A stretch of 51,902 bases of DNA from Paenibacillus sp. (lineage in GTDB: Bacteria; Bacillota; Bacilli; Paenibacillales; Paenibacillaceae). How positions within the stretch are numbered: the stretch's first letter is position 1; each line of letters opens with the position of its first letter. Both the position numbers and the translations under genes were made by a program. The stretch lies in NCBI GenBank assembly GCA_017512705.1, contig JAFWEX010000077.1, forward strand, positions 1 through 51,902, read 5' to 3'. This document shows positions 19,127 to 29,244 of this stretch, piece by piece. Below the pieces are notes generated by a model. That model searched no databases. It was not told where the DNA came from and saw nothing but the letters and a program-made list of their open reading frames with translations.

Positions 19127-20431
19127 ATGACCGTACAACAAGGCAATCACCGTAAAGATGAGCGCTCACGTAGCGCATTTGAGGAAGCTAAGAAGTACAT
19201 ACCTGGTGGGGTGAATAGCCCAGTTCGAGCGTTCAAATCTGTGGGACTTACCCCAATCTATGCTGAACGCGGAGAGGGCTCCAAGATTTATGATATCGAT
19301 GGTAACGTGTTTATTGATTATGTAGGGTCATGGGGACCACTGATCATGGGACATGCTCATCCCGAGGTCGTGGAGGCGCTTCGAGAGACAGCTCTGAAAG
19401 GAACAAGCTTTGGTGCTCCTACTCTGCTTGAGACAGAAATGGCTAAGCTTGTATGTGAGCGTGTACCTTCCATCGATATCGTGCGTATGGTGAATTCCGG
19501 TACGGAAGCAACAATGAGTGCGATTCGATTGGCACGCGGGGTAACAGGACGCAGTAAAATTTTGAAATTCGAAGGCTCTTATCACGGACATGCAGATAGC
19601 TTGTTGATTAAGGCTGGATCAGGAGTGGCAACGCTGGGTCTGCCGGATAGCCCGGGAGTACCTGAAGGAGTCGCCCTGAATACGATCACGGTACCATACA
19701 ATGATTTGCAGTCTGTTCAACTTGCTTTTGAACGATTTGGTGAAGAGATCGCCGCAGTTATTGTTGAGCCTGTGGCAGGGAATATGGGGGTTGTACCTCC
19801 AGCTACCGGATTCCTGGAAGGTTTACGCAGTGTGACGACGGAGTACGGAAGCCTGCTGATCTTTGATGAAGTGATGACCGGGTTCCGTGTAGGGCTTAAC
19901 TGTGCACAAGGTCGATTCGGTGTTACACCGGATTTGACGTGTCTTGGTAAAGTAATCGGTGGTGGACTCCCCGTAGGAGCTTATGGTGGTCGTCGTGATC
20001 TGATGGAACAGATCGCTCCGACGGGACCAATCTATCAGGCTGGGACGCTCAGTGGTAATCCGCTGGCAATGGCGGCAGGTTACACTACATTGAAACTGTT
20101 GACACCGGAAGTATATGATCGGTTAGAAATGTTATCTGCACGTTTGCAGGCTGGATTCGAGAAAAATGCAGCAGAAGCAGGCGTTGCGGTTACTATTAAC
20201 CGTGTCGGCTCCATGGTGTGCCCATTCTTCAGTGATGTTCCTGTGACCAACTATGATATCGCTAAGGAGAGCAATCTGGATCACTTCCGTCGTTATTTCG
20301 CAGCGATGCTCGATCAAGGGATTAGCGTTGCGCCTTCCCAATATGAAGGAATGTTTGTGTCAGGTGTGCATACCGAACAGGATATCGAGGATACGATCGA
20401 AGCGAACCGTAAGGCTTTGCTATCGTTATGA
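19127..20431 (+). CDS. hemL: Glutamate-1-semialdehyde 2,1-aminomutase
   Basis: HemL is the PLP enzyme that converts glutamate-1-semialdehyde to 5-aminolevulinate, the product of HemA acting on glutamyl-tRNA. The 434-residue protein shows [13 protein letters not shown] near the start, [15 protein letters not shown], the cofactor Asp in [11 protein letters not shown] and the Schiff-base Lys in [27 protein letters not shown] precedes the ATG. It closes the hem cluster and overlaps the next gene by 4 bases. Confidence 0.97.
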   Translation: MTVQQGNHRKDERSRSAFEEAKKYIPGGVNSPVRAFKSVGLTPIYAERGEGSKIYDIDGNVFIDYVGSWGPLIMGHAHPEVVEALRETALKGTSFGAPTLLETEMAKLVCERVPSIDIVRMVNSGTEATMSAIRLARGVTGRSKILKFEGSYHGHADSLLIKAGSGVATLGLPDSPGVPEGVALNTITVPYNDLQSVQLAFERFGEEIAAVIVEPVAGNMGVVPPATGFLEGLRSVTTEYGSLLIFDEVMTGFRVGLNCAQGRFGVTPDLTCLGKVIGGGLPVGAYGGRRDLMEQIAPTGPIYQAGTLSGNPLAMAAGYTTLKLLTPEVYDRLEMLSARLQAGFEKNAAEAGVAVTINRVGSMVCPFFSDVPVTNYDIAKESNLDHFRRYFAAMLDQGISVAPSQYEGMFVSGVHTEQDIEDTIEANRKALLSL

Positions 20432-21342
20432 GCATAAAAAGCTGGAAACGCCGTGGGCAATGGCTTGAGCTCATGCCAGGCAAGGCAGTGACTGGAGAAG
20501 GAGACAGACAGGCAGCTGCTGAACAGTGGCTTCTTTCGGAAATACAATTTCCAGAAAAGCTTCTGCGCCAGCTCAAGGCAGCCCAAGGGATACAGCTAGC
20601 AGGGGACCGGCTTCGGCTGGCTCTTTTTGCTGTCCAGCCGCTGGATGTGGAGCCGCGCTGGGCTGATATAACTGTTCTGTACGAAGATGATTTCTGTCTA
20701 GTGGTGCATAAACCAGCCGGGATGAAGCTTCACCCGGATGGAAGCCGTGAAGATCGCGCTATTACGTTGGATCATGCTGTAGCCTCGTATTACGAGATGA
20801 ATGGCATCGAAACCAGTGTGCGTCATGTACATCGCTTGGATCAGGATACGACCGGCCCTGTTTTATATGCCAAAAATACATTTGCCCTTGCTAAACTAGA
20901 CGAAGCGATGCGACGCAAAGCGATCGATCGTCAGTATGTTGCCATCGCTGGCGGCCAAGTTTCCAGAGATCTGCGCAAAATTGATGCGCCGATCGGCAAG
21001 GACAGGCATCACAAGCAGCGTAGACGTGTCTCGGAAGCAGGCCAAGATGCAGTGACTCATGTGAGTATCGTACACACATGGGACAAGGCAACACTTGTAC
21101 GTTTGAATCTGGAGACCGGGCGTACTCATCAAATACGTGTGCACCTCAGTTATGCCGGACATCCTCTTGTAGGGGATGAACTATACGGTGGTCGCAAAGA
21201 TCCAATTGCTAGACAGGCTTTGCACGGTGAAGTACTTCGTTTTAACCACCCTTTAACCCAAGAGCTTATTGAAGTGCAAGACCCTTGGCCAATCGATTTT
21301 ACACAATTGGCGGCGAGGGAGAGTAGCGGCATGGAGAACTGA
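20428..21342 (+). CDS. RluA-family pseudouridine synthase
   Basis: This 304-residue enzyme isomerises uridine to pseudouridine in rRNA or tRNA; the target cannot be read from sequence. The catalytic Asp is Asp138 in HRLDQDTT. The flanking motifs are [15 protein letters not shown] and [27 protein letters not shown]. The first 75 residues are divergent and do not show a clear S4 domain. It overlaps hemL by ATGA, which suggests translational coupling, and ends at a terminator. B. subtilis has no rluA-type gene between hemL and spoVID. Confidence 0.92.
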   Translation: MSIKSWKRRGQWLELMPGKAVTGEGDRQAAAEQWLLSEIQFPEKLLRQLKAAQGIQLAGDRLRLALFAVQPLDVEPRWADITVLYEDDFCLVVHKPAGMKLHPDGSREDRAITLDHAVASYYEMNGIETSVRHVHRLDQDTTGPVLYAKNTFALAKLDEAMRRKAIDRQYVAIAGGQVSRDLRKIDAPIGKDRHHKQRRRVSEAGQDAVTHVSIVHTWDKATLVRLNLETGRTHQIRVHLSYAGHPLVGDELYGGRKDPIARQALHGEVLRFNHPLTQELIEVQDPWPIDFTQLAARESSGMEN

Positions 21343-21372
21343 CCGAATGCGACGGTCAGTTCTTTTCTTTTA
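21335..21372 (+). terminator. Terminator of the hem / pseudouridine synthase unit
   Basis: The 11-bp perfect stem AGAACTGACCG/CGGTCAGTTCT, whose left arm includes the stop codon, is followed by a T-rich run. Confidence 0.9.
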
Positions 21373-21431
21373 TTGTCCGAGTTGCAGAATGAATAAATGA
21401 TGCAGGTAATAGCAGTCTTTCACAAAAGGTG

Positions 21432-21460
21432 GCATGCCCATCCTATTCATGGCATATAGA
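21432..21460 (+). promoter_or_regulatory. Possible sigma-E-type promoter of spoVID
   Basis: GCATGCC (21432-21438), 14 bp, then CATATAGA (21453-21460). The spacing suits sigma-E, the factor for spoVID in B. subtilis, but the -35 match is weak. Confidence 0.3.
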
Positions 21461-21540
21461 TGGGTAACGAAGGATTTAACCATGGATCAGTTCCATGAGA
21501 AAGATCATGGTGAACATATGCTGAAAGGAGGACGCCACCT

Positions 21541-23094
21541 TTGTTGAATCAACCTTATGGTCTGCGGTTCGATATTTATGAGCGCGTTCATTTGTCTGAG
21601 GGAGTGCCTGCAATTGAGGAACTGGAGGAAATTGAACTATATCCACGCATTGAGGTGATTGGACAGGACGACCATGCCACCTTGAGGGGACATCTGCTGC
21701 TTACGGGAGCGTACCGGGGGGGAAGCGAACATTCGGAGGAGTTGAAGCATTTTATTCCTGTCGAAATTACCGTTCCATTGAACCGGGTTCGATCAATTGA
21801 TGATATTTCAATTGAGATTGAGAATTTTGACGTCGATCTGCTATCCAGCCGAAGCCTGAACATTACAGGTGTGTTATCACTTCGTGGCATTGAAGGGTTC
21901 CCTGTAGAAGAGCCAGAAGTATGGTCAGCAGACGAATTCACGGTTGTCCACTCGCCAGAAGCTGCGCCCGACAGTCGTGGGAGCGAATGGGATCAGACGG
22001 AGCAGTTCGAACTTCAGCAACAAGCTCTGTTGCAGCGTAATGAGGAGGAAGAGCTAGCGAATGGGTCTGAGCTTGCTGCGTATGGCTCACCTGAATCAGC
22101 AGATTTATCTTTTAGAGATGATGAAGAATCAAAGTACGAAGAGCTCTCGCAGGCCTATCTTAATCAGGCGCCAACTGAACCGTATCCATCTGATATCTCC
22201 TTGATCAATGAATCGGATGATGATAGAGAATCAGTCTCGGGTGCTCAGATTATTCCATCACAGGCATCTGATGAAGTCGATGAAGGACCTTCTCCAATCT
22301 CGTCATTTATGGCTGAGACAGCTGATCGATTAGCTTCTTATCCCGAATCAGAGCCGCTGCTTCCAATAGAAGATGAAGCATCTGCATGGTCTGAGCCTTC
22401 TGTAAATAGTACGATTGAGAATGTGAGCTCATCTAATATAGACGCTTCTAGTCAAGCGCGTTCAGAAGAATCGTGGAAACCGCTTGGAGATCAAGCCACG
22501 GAGGTATGGCATTTTAAAGAAGCGCGCTCGAATATCCAACAAGAACATTCAGATCCGGTAGAGCCAGAATCTTCGGTTCAGCAACAGACCGAGAATTGGC
22601 AGGATGTTTTTTCCGCATCCGAAGTAGAAGAAGAGCGGCCATTACTAGAAACGATGGATGACGGAGCTGTGCTACACAATGAAGGGACTGTTCCTGAACC
22701 GCTAGCTGAGGTGGAAGACAAGCCAGAACTTAAGGTGGCTTTTGGCAGTAAAAAGGAATCATCCCCAAGAATAGAAGAAGGCGTAGGCATTTCCTCTCTG
22801 TTATCGTCCGGGCGTGCGGCTCGTGAACCTGAGGGAGAACGAAGTGAAGAGAATTCGGCTAACATCGTTGCCGAAGGTGTGAATCAAGCTGAAGATGTGG
22901 AGTGGAAAAATCTGTTCCTGGGTACAATTGTGGACCAGACCCCTTTCCGCAAAGTGAAATTGTGTATTGTACAACGTGAAGAAACACTGGATGCCATTGC
23001 TGACAGATATCAGTTAAGTACGAGAGAGCTCCAGTTATATAATCGATTGACTGAACAGGTAGTCGAAGAAGGACAGATTCTGTACATCCCCTAG
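21541..23094 (+). CDS. spoVID: Stage VI sporulation protein D-like spore-coat morphogen
   Basis: SpoVID drives coat encasement of the forespore and recruits SafA. The 517-residue protein has a conserved N-terminal domain (about 1-130, starting NQPYGLRFDIYERVHLSEGVPA). A long acidic low-complexity middle rich in Ser, Glu and Pro follows (about 140-455). A C-terminal LysM domain (about 470-517) contains REETLDAIADRYQLSTRELQLYN. This is the B. subtilis architecture. The start is TTG 21541, or the next TTG at 21544, with AAAGGAGG 9-12 bases upstream. B. subtilis has ysxE between this gene and valS; it is absent here. Confidence 0.92.
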   Translation: MLNQPYGLRFDIYERVHLSEGVPAIEELEEIELYPRIEVIGQDDHATLRGHLLLTGAYRGGSEHSEELKHFIPVEITVPLNRVRSIDDISIEIENFDVDLLSSRSLNITGVLSLRGIEGFPVEEPEVWSADEFTVVHSPEAAPDSRGSEWDQTEQFELQQQALLQRNEEEELANGSELAAYGSPESADLSFRDDEESKYEELSQAYLNQAPTEPYPSDISLINESDDDRESVSGAQIIPSQASDEVDEGPSPISSFMAETADRLASYPESEPLLPIEDEASAWSEPSVNSTIENVSSSNIDASSQARSEESWKPLGDQATEVWHFKEARSNIQQEHSDPVEPESSVQQQTENWQDVFSASEVEEERPLLETMDDGAVLHNEGTVPEPLAEVEDKPELKVAFGSKKESSPRIEEGVGISSLLSSGRAAREPEGERSEENSANIVAEGVNQAEDVEWKNLFLGTIVDQTPFRKVKLCIVQREETLDAIADRYQLSTRELQLYNRLTEQVVEEGQILYIP

Positions 23095-23128
23095 TTAACA
23101 AAAGAGATACCAAATCGTGTTGAAACTG

Positions 23129-23168
23129 CCCGTAATCCATCACTAGGATTACGGGTTTATTTGTTTTT
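23129..23168 (+). terminator. spoVID intrinsic terminator
   Basis: The perfect 10-bp stem CCCGTAATCC/GGATTACGGG with a 7-nt loop is followed by a T-rich tail. Confidence 0.9.
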
Positions 23169-23211
23169 CAATATTCAAGTTGTCTAATCGCATTGTTCCA
23201 CGGTTGCCAGG

Positions 23212-23240
23212 TTGACTATCGAGCACGAGCAAGGTATGAT
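23212..23240 (+). promoter_or_regulatory. Sigma-A promoter of the valS T-box leader
   Basis: TTGACT (23212-23217), a 17-bp spacer and TATGAT (23235-23240), close to consensus. Confidence 0.8.
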
Positions 23241-23249
23241 GTGTTTAGG

Positions 23250-23557
23250 TTTTTTGAATAATGACGTGGATCGGGAGTAGTAGACAGTATGACCTTTCAG
23301 AGAGTGGAATTGATGTGCTGTGAGATTCCGCAGGAACCAACTGATCGAAGTCGCCCGGGAGTTGCCTGTTTGAGTACTGGGGTTTAATGGTGTATATTCA
23401 TAAACCTCGGAGGTAGGATGGGCCGGTCGCAGCCGTTATCTGCTTGAAGTGTCATGCTTGATCCAGAGGATAGATAGTATCCTGCTGTCAGCGTGAAACA
23501 AAGGTGGTACCGCGAAAGCTAACCTTTCGTCCTTTGATGGATGAAAGGTTTTTTTTT
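23250..23557 (+). ncRNA. T-box leader of valS (tRNA-Val sensing riboswitch)
   Basis: Uncharged tRNA-Val is expected to stabilise an antiterminator and allow valS transcription. The T-box core AAGGTGGTACCGCG (23501-23514) is unmistakable. It is followed by a terminator with stem AACCTTTCGTCC/GGATGAAAGGTT (23521-23550, one G-T pair) and a nine-base T-run. The T-box lies just before the terminator's left arm, as required for the antiterminator switch. Stem I spans roughly 23258-23370. GTC at 23350-23352, in the context GAAGTCG, is the likely specifier for valine, though I placed it by eye and another GTN is possible. Confidence 0.92.
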
Positions 23558-23597
23558 GTTTTTTGGTGAAGATGATGAAGTAACGGAGGAATGACAC

Positions 23598-26261
23598 ATG
23601 TCTGAACAAAAAAAAGCAACAACAGAAATGCCGACCACATACGATCCAAAGGCTGCAGAGGATAAATGGTACTCCACCTGGACGGAGCGCGGTTATTTCC
23701 AAGCGGGAAGGCGCAAGGATGCTAAACCTTATACCATTGTAATTCCACCCCCGAACGTAACGGGTATGCTGCACATTGGGCATGCGCTTGACTTCACCCT
23801 TCAGGATATTCTCATTCGTACGAAACGCATGCAGGGATATGATGCGCTTTGGCTGCCTGGCTCAGACCATGCGGGAATTGCAACCCAAACGAAGGTAGAA
23901 CAAAAGCTTCGTGAAGAGGGACTGACTCGTTATGATTTAGGACGCGAGAAGTTTCTGGAGAAAGTATGGGATTGGAAAGATCAGTACGCTACAACGATTC
24001 GTCAGCAATGGGGCAAAATGGGTCTGTCACTTGACTATTCTCGTGAACGGTTCACCCTGGACGAAGGTTTGTCCAAAGCTGTTCGAAAAGTATTTGTTCA
24101 GTTGTATGAAAAAGGCCTCATTTACAGAGGGAAACGCATTATCAACTGGGATCCGGTTAATCGAACAGCACTCTCTGATATTGAGGTTGAATATAAGGAA
24201 GTTCAGGGGCATCTCTACCATCTTCGTTACCCGCTGAAAGATGGAAGTGGTCACATTACGGTGGCAACGACACGTCCCGAAACGATGCTGGGCGATACTG
24301 CTGTTGCTGTCCATCCGAAGGATGAGCGCTATACTGACATGATCGGCAAAACGCTAGTACTTCCGATTATTGGACGCGAAATTCCAGTCATCGCAGACGA
24401 GTATGTAGACAAAGAGTTCGGTAGTGGGGCCGTGAAAATAACGCCTGCACACGATCCGAATGACTTTGAAGTAGGTTTACGACATGACCTGCCACAGATT
24501 ACAGTTATGGATGAAAGCGGCACAATGAATGCCGAAGCAGGTAAGTATCAAGGTCTAGACCGTAGTGACTGCCGTAAACAGATTGTGGCTGATCTAAAAG
24601 AACAAGGCGTTCTGATTAATATTGAAGATCATATGCACCAAGTTGGACATAGCGAACGCACGGGTGCGGTAGTTGAGCCGTATTTGTCCACACAATGGTT
24701 CGTAGAGATGAAACCACTGGCTGAGAGAGCGATCCAAAAGCAGCAAAGTGGGGCAGGCGTTAACTTCGTTCCGGATCGTTTTGAGAAAACGTACTTGAAC
24801 TGGATCGAAAACGTACGTGACTGGTGTATCTCCCGTCAGCTCTGGTGGGGTCACCGTATTCCAGCTTGGTATGATGAAGAGACAGGTGAAGTGATTGTAT
24901 CGGCCGAAGATCCAACTACTTTGCCTGAATATGCAGGACGCAAGCTGAAGCAGGATGAGGACGTTCTGGATACGTGGTTCAGCTCCGCACTGTGGCCGTT
25001 CTCTACATTGGGCTGGCCTGAAAATACGGATGATCTGAAGCGTTATTATCCAACAGATGTGCTCGTGACTGGATATGACATCATCTATTTCTGGGTGGCA
25101 CGTATGATCTTCACTGCTCTGGAATTCACGGATGAAATTCCGTTCAAGGATGTGCTGATGCATGGTCTTGTGCGAGATGCAGATGGCCGTAAAATGTCCA
25201 AATCCCTTGGCAACGGTGTAGACCCTCTGGATGTTATCGAGAAATATGGCGCAGATGCGATGCGTTACATGATCTCGACCAGCAGTACGCCAGGACAGGA
25301 TCTGCGTTTCCGCTGGGAGCGCGTAGAGCAGGCTCGTAACTTTGCCAACAAAATCTGGAACGCTTCCCGCTTCGCTTTGATGAATCTGGAAGGGTTCACC
25401 TACGAAGAACGTGACATCAGCGGTGAGCTTGGAACAGCTGACTATTGGATTTTGCACCGCCTGAACGAAACTTCTCGGGATATTACGCGTCTAATCGATG
25501 CATATGAATTTGGAGAAACAGGCCGCGTATTGTACAACTTTATTTGGGATGATCTGTGTGACTGGTACATTGAGTTCGCGAAACTCTCGTTCTATGGAGA
25601 AGATCCGGTTGCCAAGAAGAAAACACAATCGGTACTGGCTTATGTGTTGGATCAGACCATGCGCTTGATTCATCCGTTCATGCCTTATATCTCTGAAGAG
25701 ATATGGCAGCATCTGCCTCATGAAGGGGAGACGATTACACTCGCTTCCTGGCCAGTATATGATCCTGCTCTGGAGAATCCGGGAGCTGTTGCAGAGATGA
25801 ATCTATTGATGGATACCATTCGTGCCGTTCGAAACATTCGTGCAGAAGTGAATGTTCCGATGAGTAAAAAGGTCGAATTGATGGTCAAAGCAAATAATGA
25901 TGAAACATCCAGCATTATTGAACGCAACAGCCATTACATCAAGCGTTTCTGTAACACATCCGAATTCCAGAGTGGACTGGATCTGACTTCACCAGACAAA
26001 GCAATGACAGCGATCATCACAGGAGCAGAATTGTACTTACCACTGGCGGGTCTGATCGATATTGAGCAGGAAGTAGCTCGTCTGGAGAAAGAATTGCAAA
26101 ATCTGGAAGCTGAAGTGCTCCGCGTCGAGAAAAAACTGGCGAATGAAGGCTTTGTTGCTAAGGCTCCGGCCAAGGTGATCGAAGAAGAACGAGCCAAACA
26201 AGCGGATTATTCCGATAAACGCGATAAAGTCATTGCACGGATCAAAGAGCTAAGAGGTTAA
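23598..26261 (+). CDS. valS: Valyl-tRNA synthetase
   Basis: ValS charges tRNA-Val and hydrolyses mischarged threonyl-tRNA. The 887-residue class Ia synthetase has the HIGH motif in [17 protein letters not shown], the editing CP1 domain (about 190-340, with [17 protein letters not shown]) and KMSKS in [14 protein letters not shown]. The anticodon-binding domain contains [14 protein letters not shown], and a C-terminal coiled coil (about 815-887) has repeated Leu/Glu heptads. AACGGAGG precedes the ATG. Expression is under the T-box. The unit ends at a terminator. Confidence 0.98.
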   Translation: MSEQKKATTEMPTTYDPKAAEDKWYSTWTERGYFQAGRRKDAKPYTIVIPPPNVTGMLHIGHALDFTLQDILIRTKRMQGYDALWLPGSDHAGIATQTKVEQKLREEGLTRYDLGREKFLEKVWDWKDQYATTIRQQWGKMGLSLDYSRERFTLDEGLSKAVRKVFVQLYEKGLIYRGKRIINWDPVNRTALSDIEVEYKEVQGHLYHLRYPLKDGSGHITVATTRPETMLGDTAVAVHPKDERYTDMIGKTLVLPIIGREIPVIADEYVDKEFGSGAVKITPAHDPNDFEVGLRHDLPQITVMDESGTMNAEAGKYQGLDRSDCRKQIVADLKEQGVLINIEDHMHQVGHSERTGAVVEPYLSTQWFVEMKPLAERAIQKQQSGAGVNFVPDRFEKTYLNWIENVRDWCISRQLWWGHRIPAWYDEETGEVIVSAEDPTTLPEYAGRKLKQDEDVLDTWFSSALWPFSTLGWPENTDDLKRYYPTDVLVTGYDIIYFWVARMIFTALEFTDEIPFKDVLMHGLVRDADGRKMSKSLGNGVDPLDVIEKYGADAMRYMISTSSTPGQDLRFRWERVEQARNFANKIWNASRFALMNLEGFTYEERDISGELGTADYWILHRLNETSRDITRLIDAYEFGETGRVLYNFIWDDLCDWYIEFAKLSFYGEDPVAKKKTQSVLAYVLDQTMRLIHPFMPYISEEIWQHLPHEGETITLASWPVYDPALENPGAVAEMNLLMDTIRAVRNIRAEVNVPMSKKVELMVKANNDETSSIIERNSHYIKRFCNTSEFQSGLDLTSPDKAMTAIITGAELYLPLAGLIDIEQEVARLEKELQNLEAEVLRVEKKLANEGFVAKAPAKVIEEERAKQADYSDKRDKVIARIKELRG

Positions 26262-26267
26262 TATCAA

Positions 26268-26310
26268 AAGGGTCGGATGGGTATGCTAGCTGCGCCATCC
26301 GGCCGCTTTT
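26268..26310 (+). terminator. valS intrinsic terminator
   Basis: A 10-bp stem GGTCGGATGG/CCATCCGGCC (one G-T) with a 14-nt loop is followed by GCTTTTTT. It covers the first codons of the longest folC open frame, which rules out that longer start. Confidence 0.85.
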
Positions 26311-26348
26311 TTCAATCTTCAATCATACAGGGACCGAAGGTGAATCAG

Positions 26349-27728
26349 ATGACGGAATTAAACGGGACAGATATAGCAAATCCTTTACAAACATATGATG
26401 AGGCCGTGGACTGGATCAATGGCCTTATTCCTTTTGGGATCAGACCCGGGCTAGAGCGAATTCAGAGTCTGATGTCCAAGCTAGGTAATCCGCATCAAAG
26501 ACTCAAATTCATTCATGTCGCGGGAACGAACGGCAAAGGTTCGACTTGCGCTTTTTTGACGTCGGTGTTACTTCAGGCAGGATACGATGTAGGGACGTTT
26601 ACTTCACCTTATATCACCAAGTTCACGAATCGTTTTCAATACAACGGTGAAGACATCCCAGAAGAAACGTTGTTAAAACTGTCGAACCGCTTGCGTCCAC
26701 TTGTGAACGAGATGGCATCTACATCGCTGGGTTCACCAACGATGTTTGAAGTGTCGACGGCTCTGGCACTACTGTATTATGCAGAAGAGTGTTACCCCGA
26801 TATCGTGGTATGGGAGACAGGGCTAGGGGGAAGGATGGACGTAACGAATATCGTCACTCCTGTTGTGTCCGTCATCACCAATATTGGTATGGACCATACG
26901 GATATACTTGGCGATACCATTGAGCAGATCGCAGGAGAAAAAGCCGGTATTATCAAGCCAGGTGTTCCCGTAGTTACCTGTGCAGTGCAACCTGAAGCCA
27001 TCAAGGTTATCCAGGAAAGAGCAAAACAGCTGCGATCCACGGTGTACTTGGCAGGGGAGCAATTTTCCTACCGCAGATTGGATCACTCCAAAGAGGGGCA
27101 AAGTTTTCAATTTATAGGTCCTTTCCGTGATCTGCACATTCACATTCGTATGCAGGGTGTATATCAATGTGATAATGCTGCAGCCGCATTAATGTCACTT
27201 GAAGTGTTAAGGCAATACATGGCGTTTATGCTGGATGAAGATGATATTAAAATTGGTTTTGAGCGTGCCTTCTGGGCTGGGAGATTTGAGAAAGTCAGTG
27301 ACAATCCTCTAATTGTGCTTGATGGAGCACATAATCCCGAAGGTGCTGAATCGCTAGCCAAGAGTATTATCGAAGGTTATCCCCAAAAAAAGTTAATTTT
27401 GATGATGGGTATGCTAGCAAATAAGCATCACGAAGCGTATTTGCAGCATATACTGCCACTAGTGGATACGCTGATCCTGACCGAACCAGAATTCCGGCGC
27501 AAAATGCCTGCAGCTGAATTGCTGCAGATTGTTGAACGGGTACGTCCCGCTATTGCGAAGAAGCAGGAACTGGATATCATCGTCGAGCCTAACTGGGCAA
27601 AGGCACTTGATTTATTGAAGTCACGGACGGAAGCGGAAGATCTGGGGGTGGTTTCCGGCACGCTATATCTGATTGCGGACGTGCGGGCAGCCCTTTTGCA
27701 TCAAACCGATTCTGAAAAAGGTTGGTGA
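26349..27728 (+). CDS. folC: Folylpolyglutamate synthase / dihydrofolate synthase
   Basis: FolC adds glutamate to dihydropteroate and polyglutamate tails to folates. The Mur-ligase-fold protein has the P-loop GTNGKGSTCAF, the KFTNRFQYNGEDI loop, ETGLGGRMDVTN and the C-terminal LDGAHNPEGAESL. The frame is open back to ATG 26277, but 26277-26310 is the valS terminator. The likely start is ATG 26349 (MTELNGTD), with GAAGGTG six bases upstream, giving 459 residues. It overlaps the murC start region. The position after valS is the same as in B. subtilis. Confidence 0.95.
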   Translation: MTELNGTDIANPLQTYDEAVDWINGLIPFGIRPGLERIQSLMSKLGNPHQRLKFIHVAGTNGKGSTCAFLTSVLLQAGYDVGTFTSPYITKFTNRFQYNGEDIPEETLLKLSNRLRPLVNEMASTSLGSPTMFEVSTALALLYYAEECYPDIVVWETGLGGRMDVTNIVTPVVSVITNIGMDHTDILGDTIEQIAGEKAGIIKPGVPVVTCAVQPEAIKVIQERAKQLRSTVYLAGEQFSYRRLDHSKEGQSFQFIGPFRDLHIHIRMQGVYQCDNAAAALMSLEVLRQYMAFMLDEDDIKIGFERAFWAGRFEKVSDNPLIVLDGAHNPEGAESLAKSIIEGYPQKKLILMMGMLANKHHEAYLQHILPLVDTLILTEPEFRRKMPAAELLQIVERVRPAIAKKQELDIIVEPNWAKALDLLKSRTEAEDLGVVSGTLYLIADVRAALLHQTDSEKGW

Positions 27729-29104
27729 AGGTTTTGTTAAACACATTGGAACACGTTCATTTTATAGGAATAGGCGGTTATGGCATGAGTGCCATCGCCC
27801 GAGTTATGCTGGAAATGGGATATACCGTTACCGGATCGGATGTCGCTTCACAGGAATTGACGGAGAAGTTGGCAGCCAAAGGGGCGAAAATATATATTGG
27901 ACATACCGCAGAGCATGTGAACGGAGCAGATTTAGTAGTCTACTCTACAGCGGCTCCAGCAGATAATGTGGAACGTGTAGCTGCTGAGCAGCTGAATATC
28001 CCTATTCTTCATCGTGCCCAAATGTTGGCACGATTATTGAATGAGGGCAAAGGCGTAGCCGTTGCGGGAGCGCATGGCAAAACGACGACTTCTTCCATGA
28101 TTGCATTAGTCATGGAACAATGCGACACGGACCCGACCTATATTATTGGTGGAGAGATCATGAATTTGGGAACGAACGCCAAAGCTGGGCAAGGCGAATG
28201 GGTAGTTGCCGAAGCGGATGAGAGCGATGGTTCCTTTTTACAGTATCACCCGTGGCTCGGCATCGTTACTAACATCGAAGCAGACCATCTTGAGAATTAC
28301 AACAGTGATTTCGAGGAACTGAAGAAAGCATATGTACAATTCCTCAGTCAGATTCGTCCAGAGGGAACAGCCATCGTATGTGCTGATGATGAGAATGTGC
28401 AGGCCATCTTGCCACACCTCAAGTCCCGCGTGACCACGTATGGTATCGATCAGGCAGCGGAGTATACGGCTACAGATATCGTACTCGGGGATCGTCGCAT
28501 TTCCTTCACGATGAATCATCAGGGTGTAGCCATGGGAACGGTGGAGTTGTCTGTACCAGGTAAGCATAATGTCTATAACGCGATGGCAACGGTTATTACC
28601 TGTCTTGAAGCAGGCATTCCGTTTGATAAGATTACAGCGGCGATTGTGCAGTTCCATGGAGCTAAACGTAGATTTCAAGTGTTGGGTGAGGCACGTGATA
28701 TGTTAATTATCGACGATTATGCTCACCATCCTACGGAGATAGAAGCTACAATTAGTGCGGCAAAAGCGACAGGCAAACGGATCATTGCTGTATTCCAGCC
28801 TCAGCGATATACGCGTACGTTCTTCCTGCTGGATGCGTTCAGCCGGGCTTTTGCCGAGGCGGATGAGGTATTGATTACCGATATTTATTCCCCTGCAGGT
28901 GAAAAGCAAATTGAAGGTGTACACTCGGCCAGACTGGTTGAGCTTATTGTACAGAACAGTAATGCATCTGCAAGATACTTGCCTACCAAAGAGGAAGTTG
29001 TGGCTGATCTGCAGCCACGACTGCAACCAGGAGATCTTGTGCTTACGATGGGCGCAGGGGATATTTGGAAAGTAGGCGACATCCTTGCCAAAGGATTGAA
29101 GTAA
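27722..29104 (+). CDS. murC: UDP-N-acetylmuramate--L-alanine ligase
   Basis: MurC adds the first amino acid of the peptidoglycan stem peptide. The protein has the N-terminal nucleotide motif HFIGIGGYGMSAIA, the ATP P-loop VAGAHGKTTTSS, VAEADESDGSFL, and DDYAHHPTEIEATISAAK. Starts in this frame are TTG 27722, GTG 27725 and TTG 27734. AAAAGG (27716-27721) and GAAGG (27727-27731) could serve one or another, so the first few residues are uncertain. It overlaps folC by 7 bases if 27722 is used. In B. subtilis murC is elsewhere and comC sits after folC; here murC fills that slot. Confidence 0.95.
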   Translation: MVKVLLNTLEHVHFIGIGGYGMSAIARVMLEMGYTVTGSDVASQELTEKLAAKGAKIYIGHTAEHVNGADLVVYSTAAPADNVERVAAEQLNIPILHRAQMLARLLNEGKGVAVAGAHGKTTTSSMIALVMEQCDTDPTYIIGGEIMNLGTNAKAGQGEWVVAEADESDGSFLQYHPWLGIVTNIEADHLENYNSDFEELKKAYVQFLSQIRPEGTAIVCADDENVQAILPHLKSRVTTYGIDQAAEYTATDIVLGDRRISFTMNHQGVAMGTVELSVPGKHNVYNAMATVITCLEAGIPFDKITAAIVQFHGAKRRFQVLGEARDMLIIDDYAHHPTEIEATISAAKATGKRIIAVFQPQRYTRTFFLLDAFSRAFAEADEVLITDIYSPAGEKQIEGVHSARLVELIVQNSNASARYLPTKEEVVADLQPRLQPGDLVLTMGAGDIWKVGDILAKGLK

Positions 29105-29137
29105 AAGTAGCATATATTTCATAGCTCAGTACTTTAG

Positions 29138-29173
29138 AACGTCTGTCTTCTTCATGAAGCAGGCGTTTTTTTT
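29138..29173 (+). terminator. murC intrinsic terminator
   Basis: A bulged stem of AACG, CTG and CTTC pairs with GAAG, CAG and CGTT, followed by eight T residues. Confidence 0.8.
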
Positions 29174-29244
29174 ACCGGTTCATGGAATGTTCTCTTTACT
29201 CTCAGCATATAGCTGGTATAAATGGGACAAAGGAGAGGGTACGG

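Noticed and set aside
24594-25457. 287-codon minus-strand open frame opposite valS
   Set aside because: It lies within the valyl-tRNA synthetase gene, has a shadow-like composition and no promoter or ribosome site.
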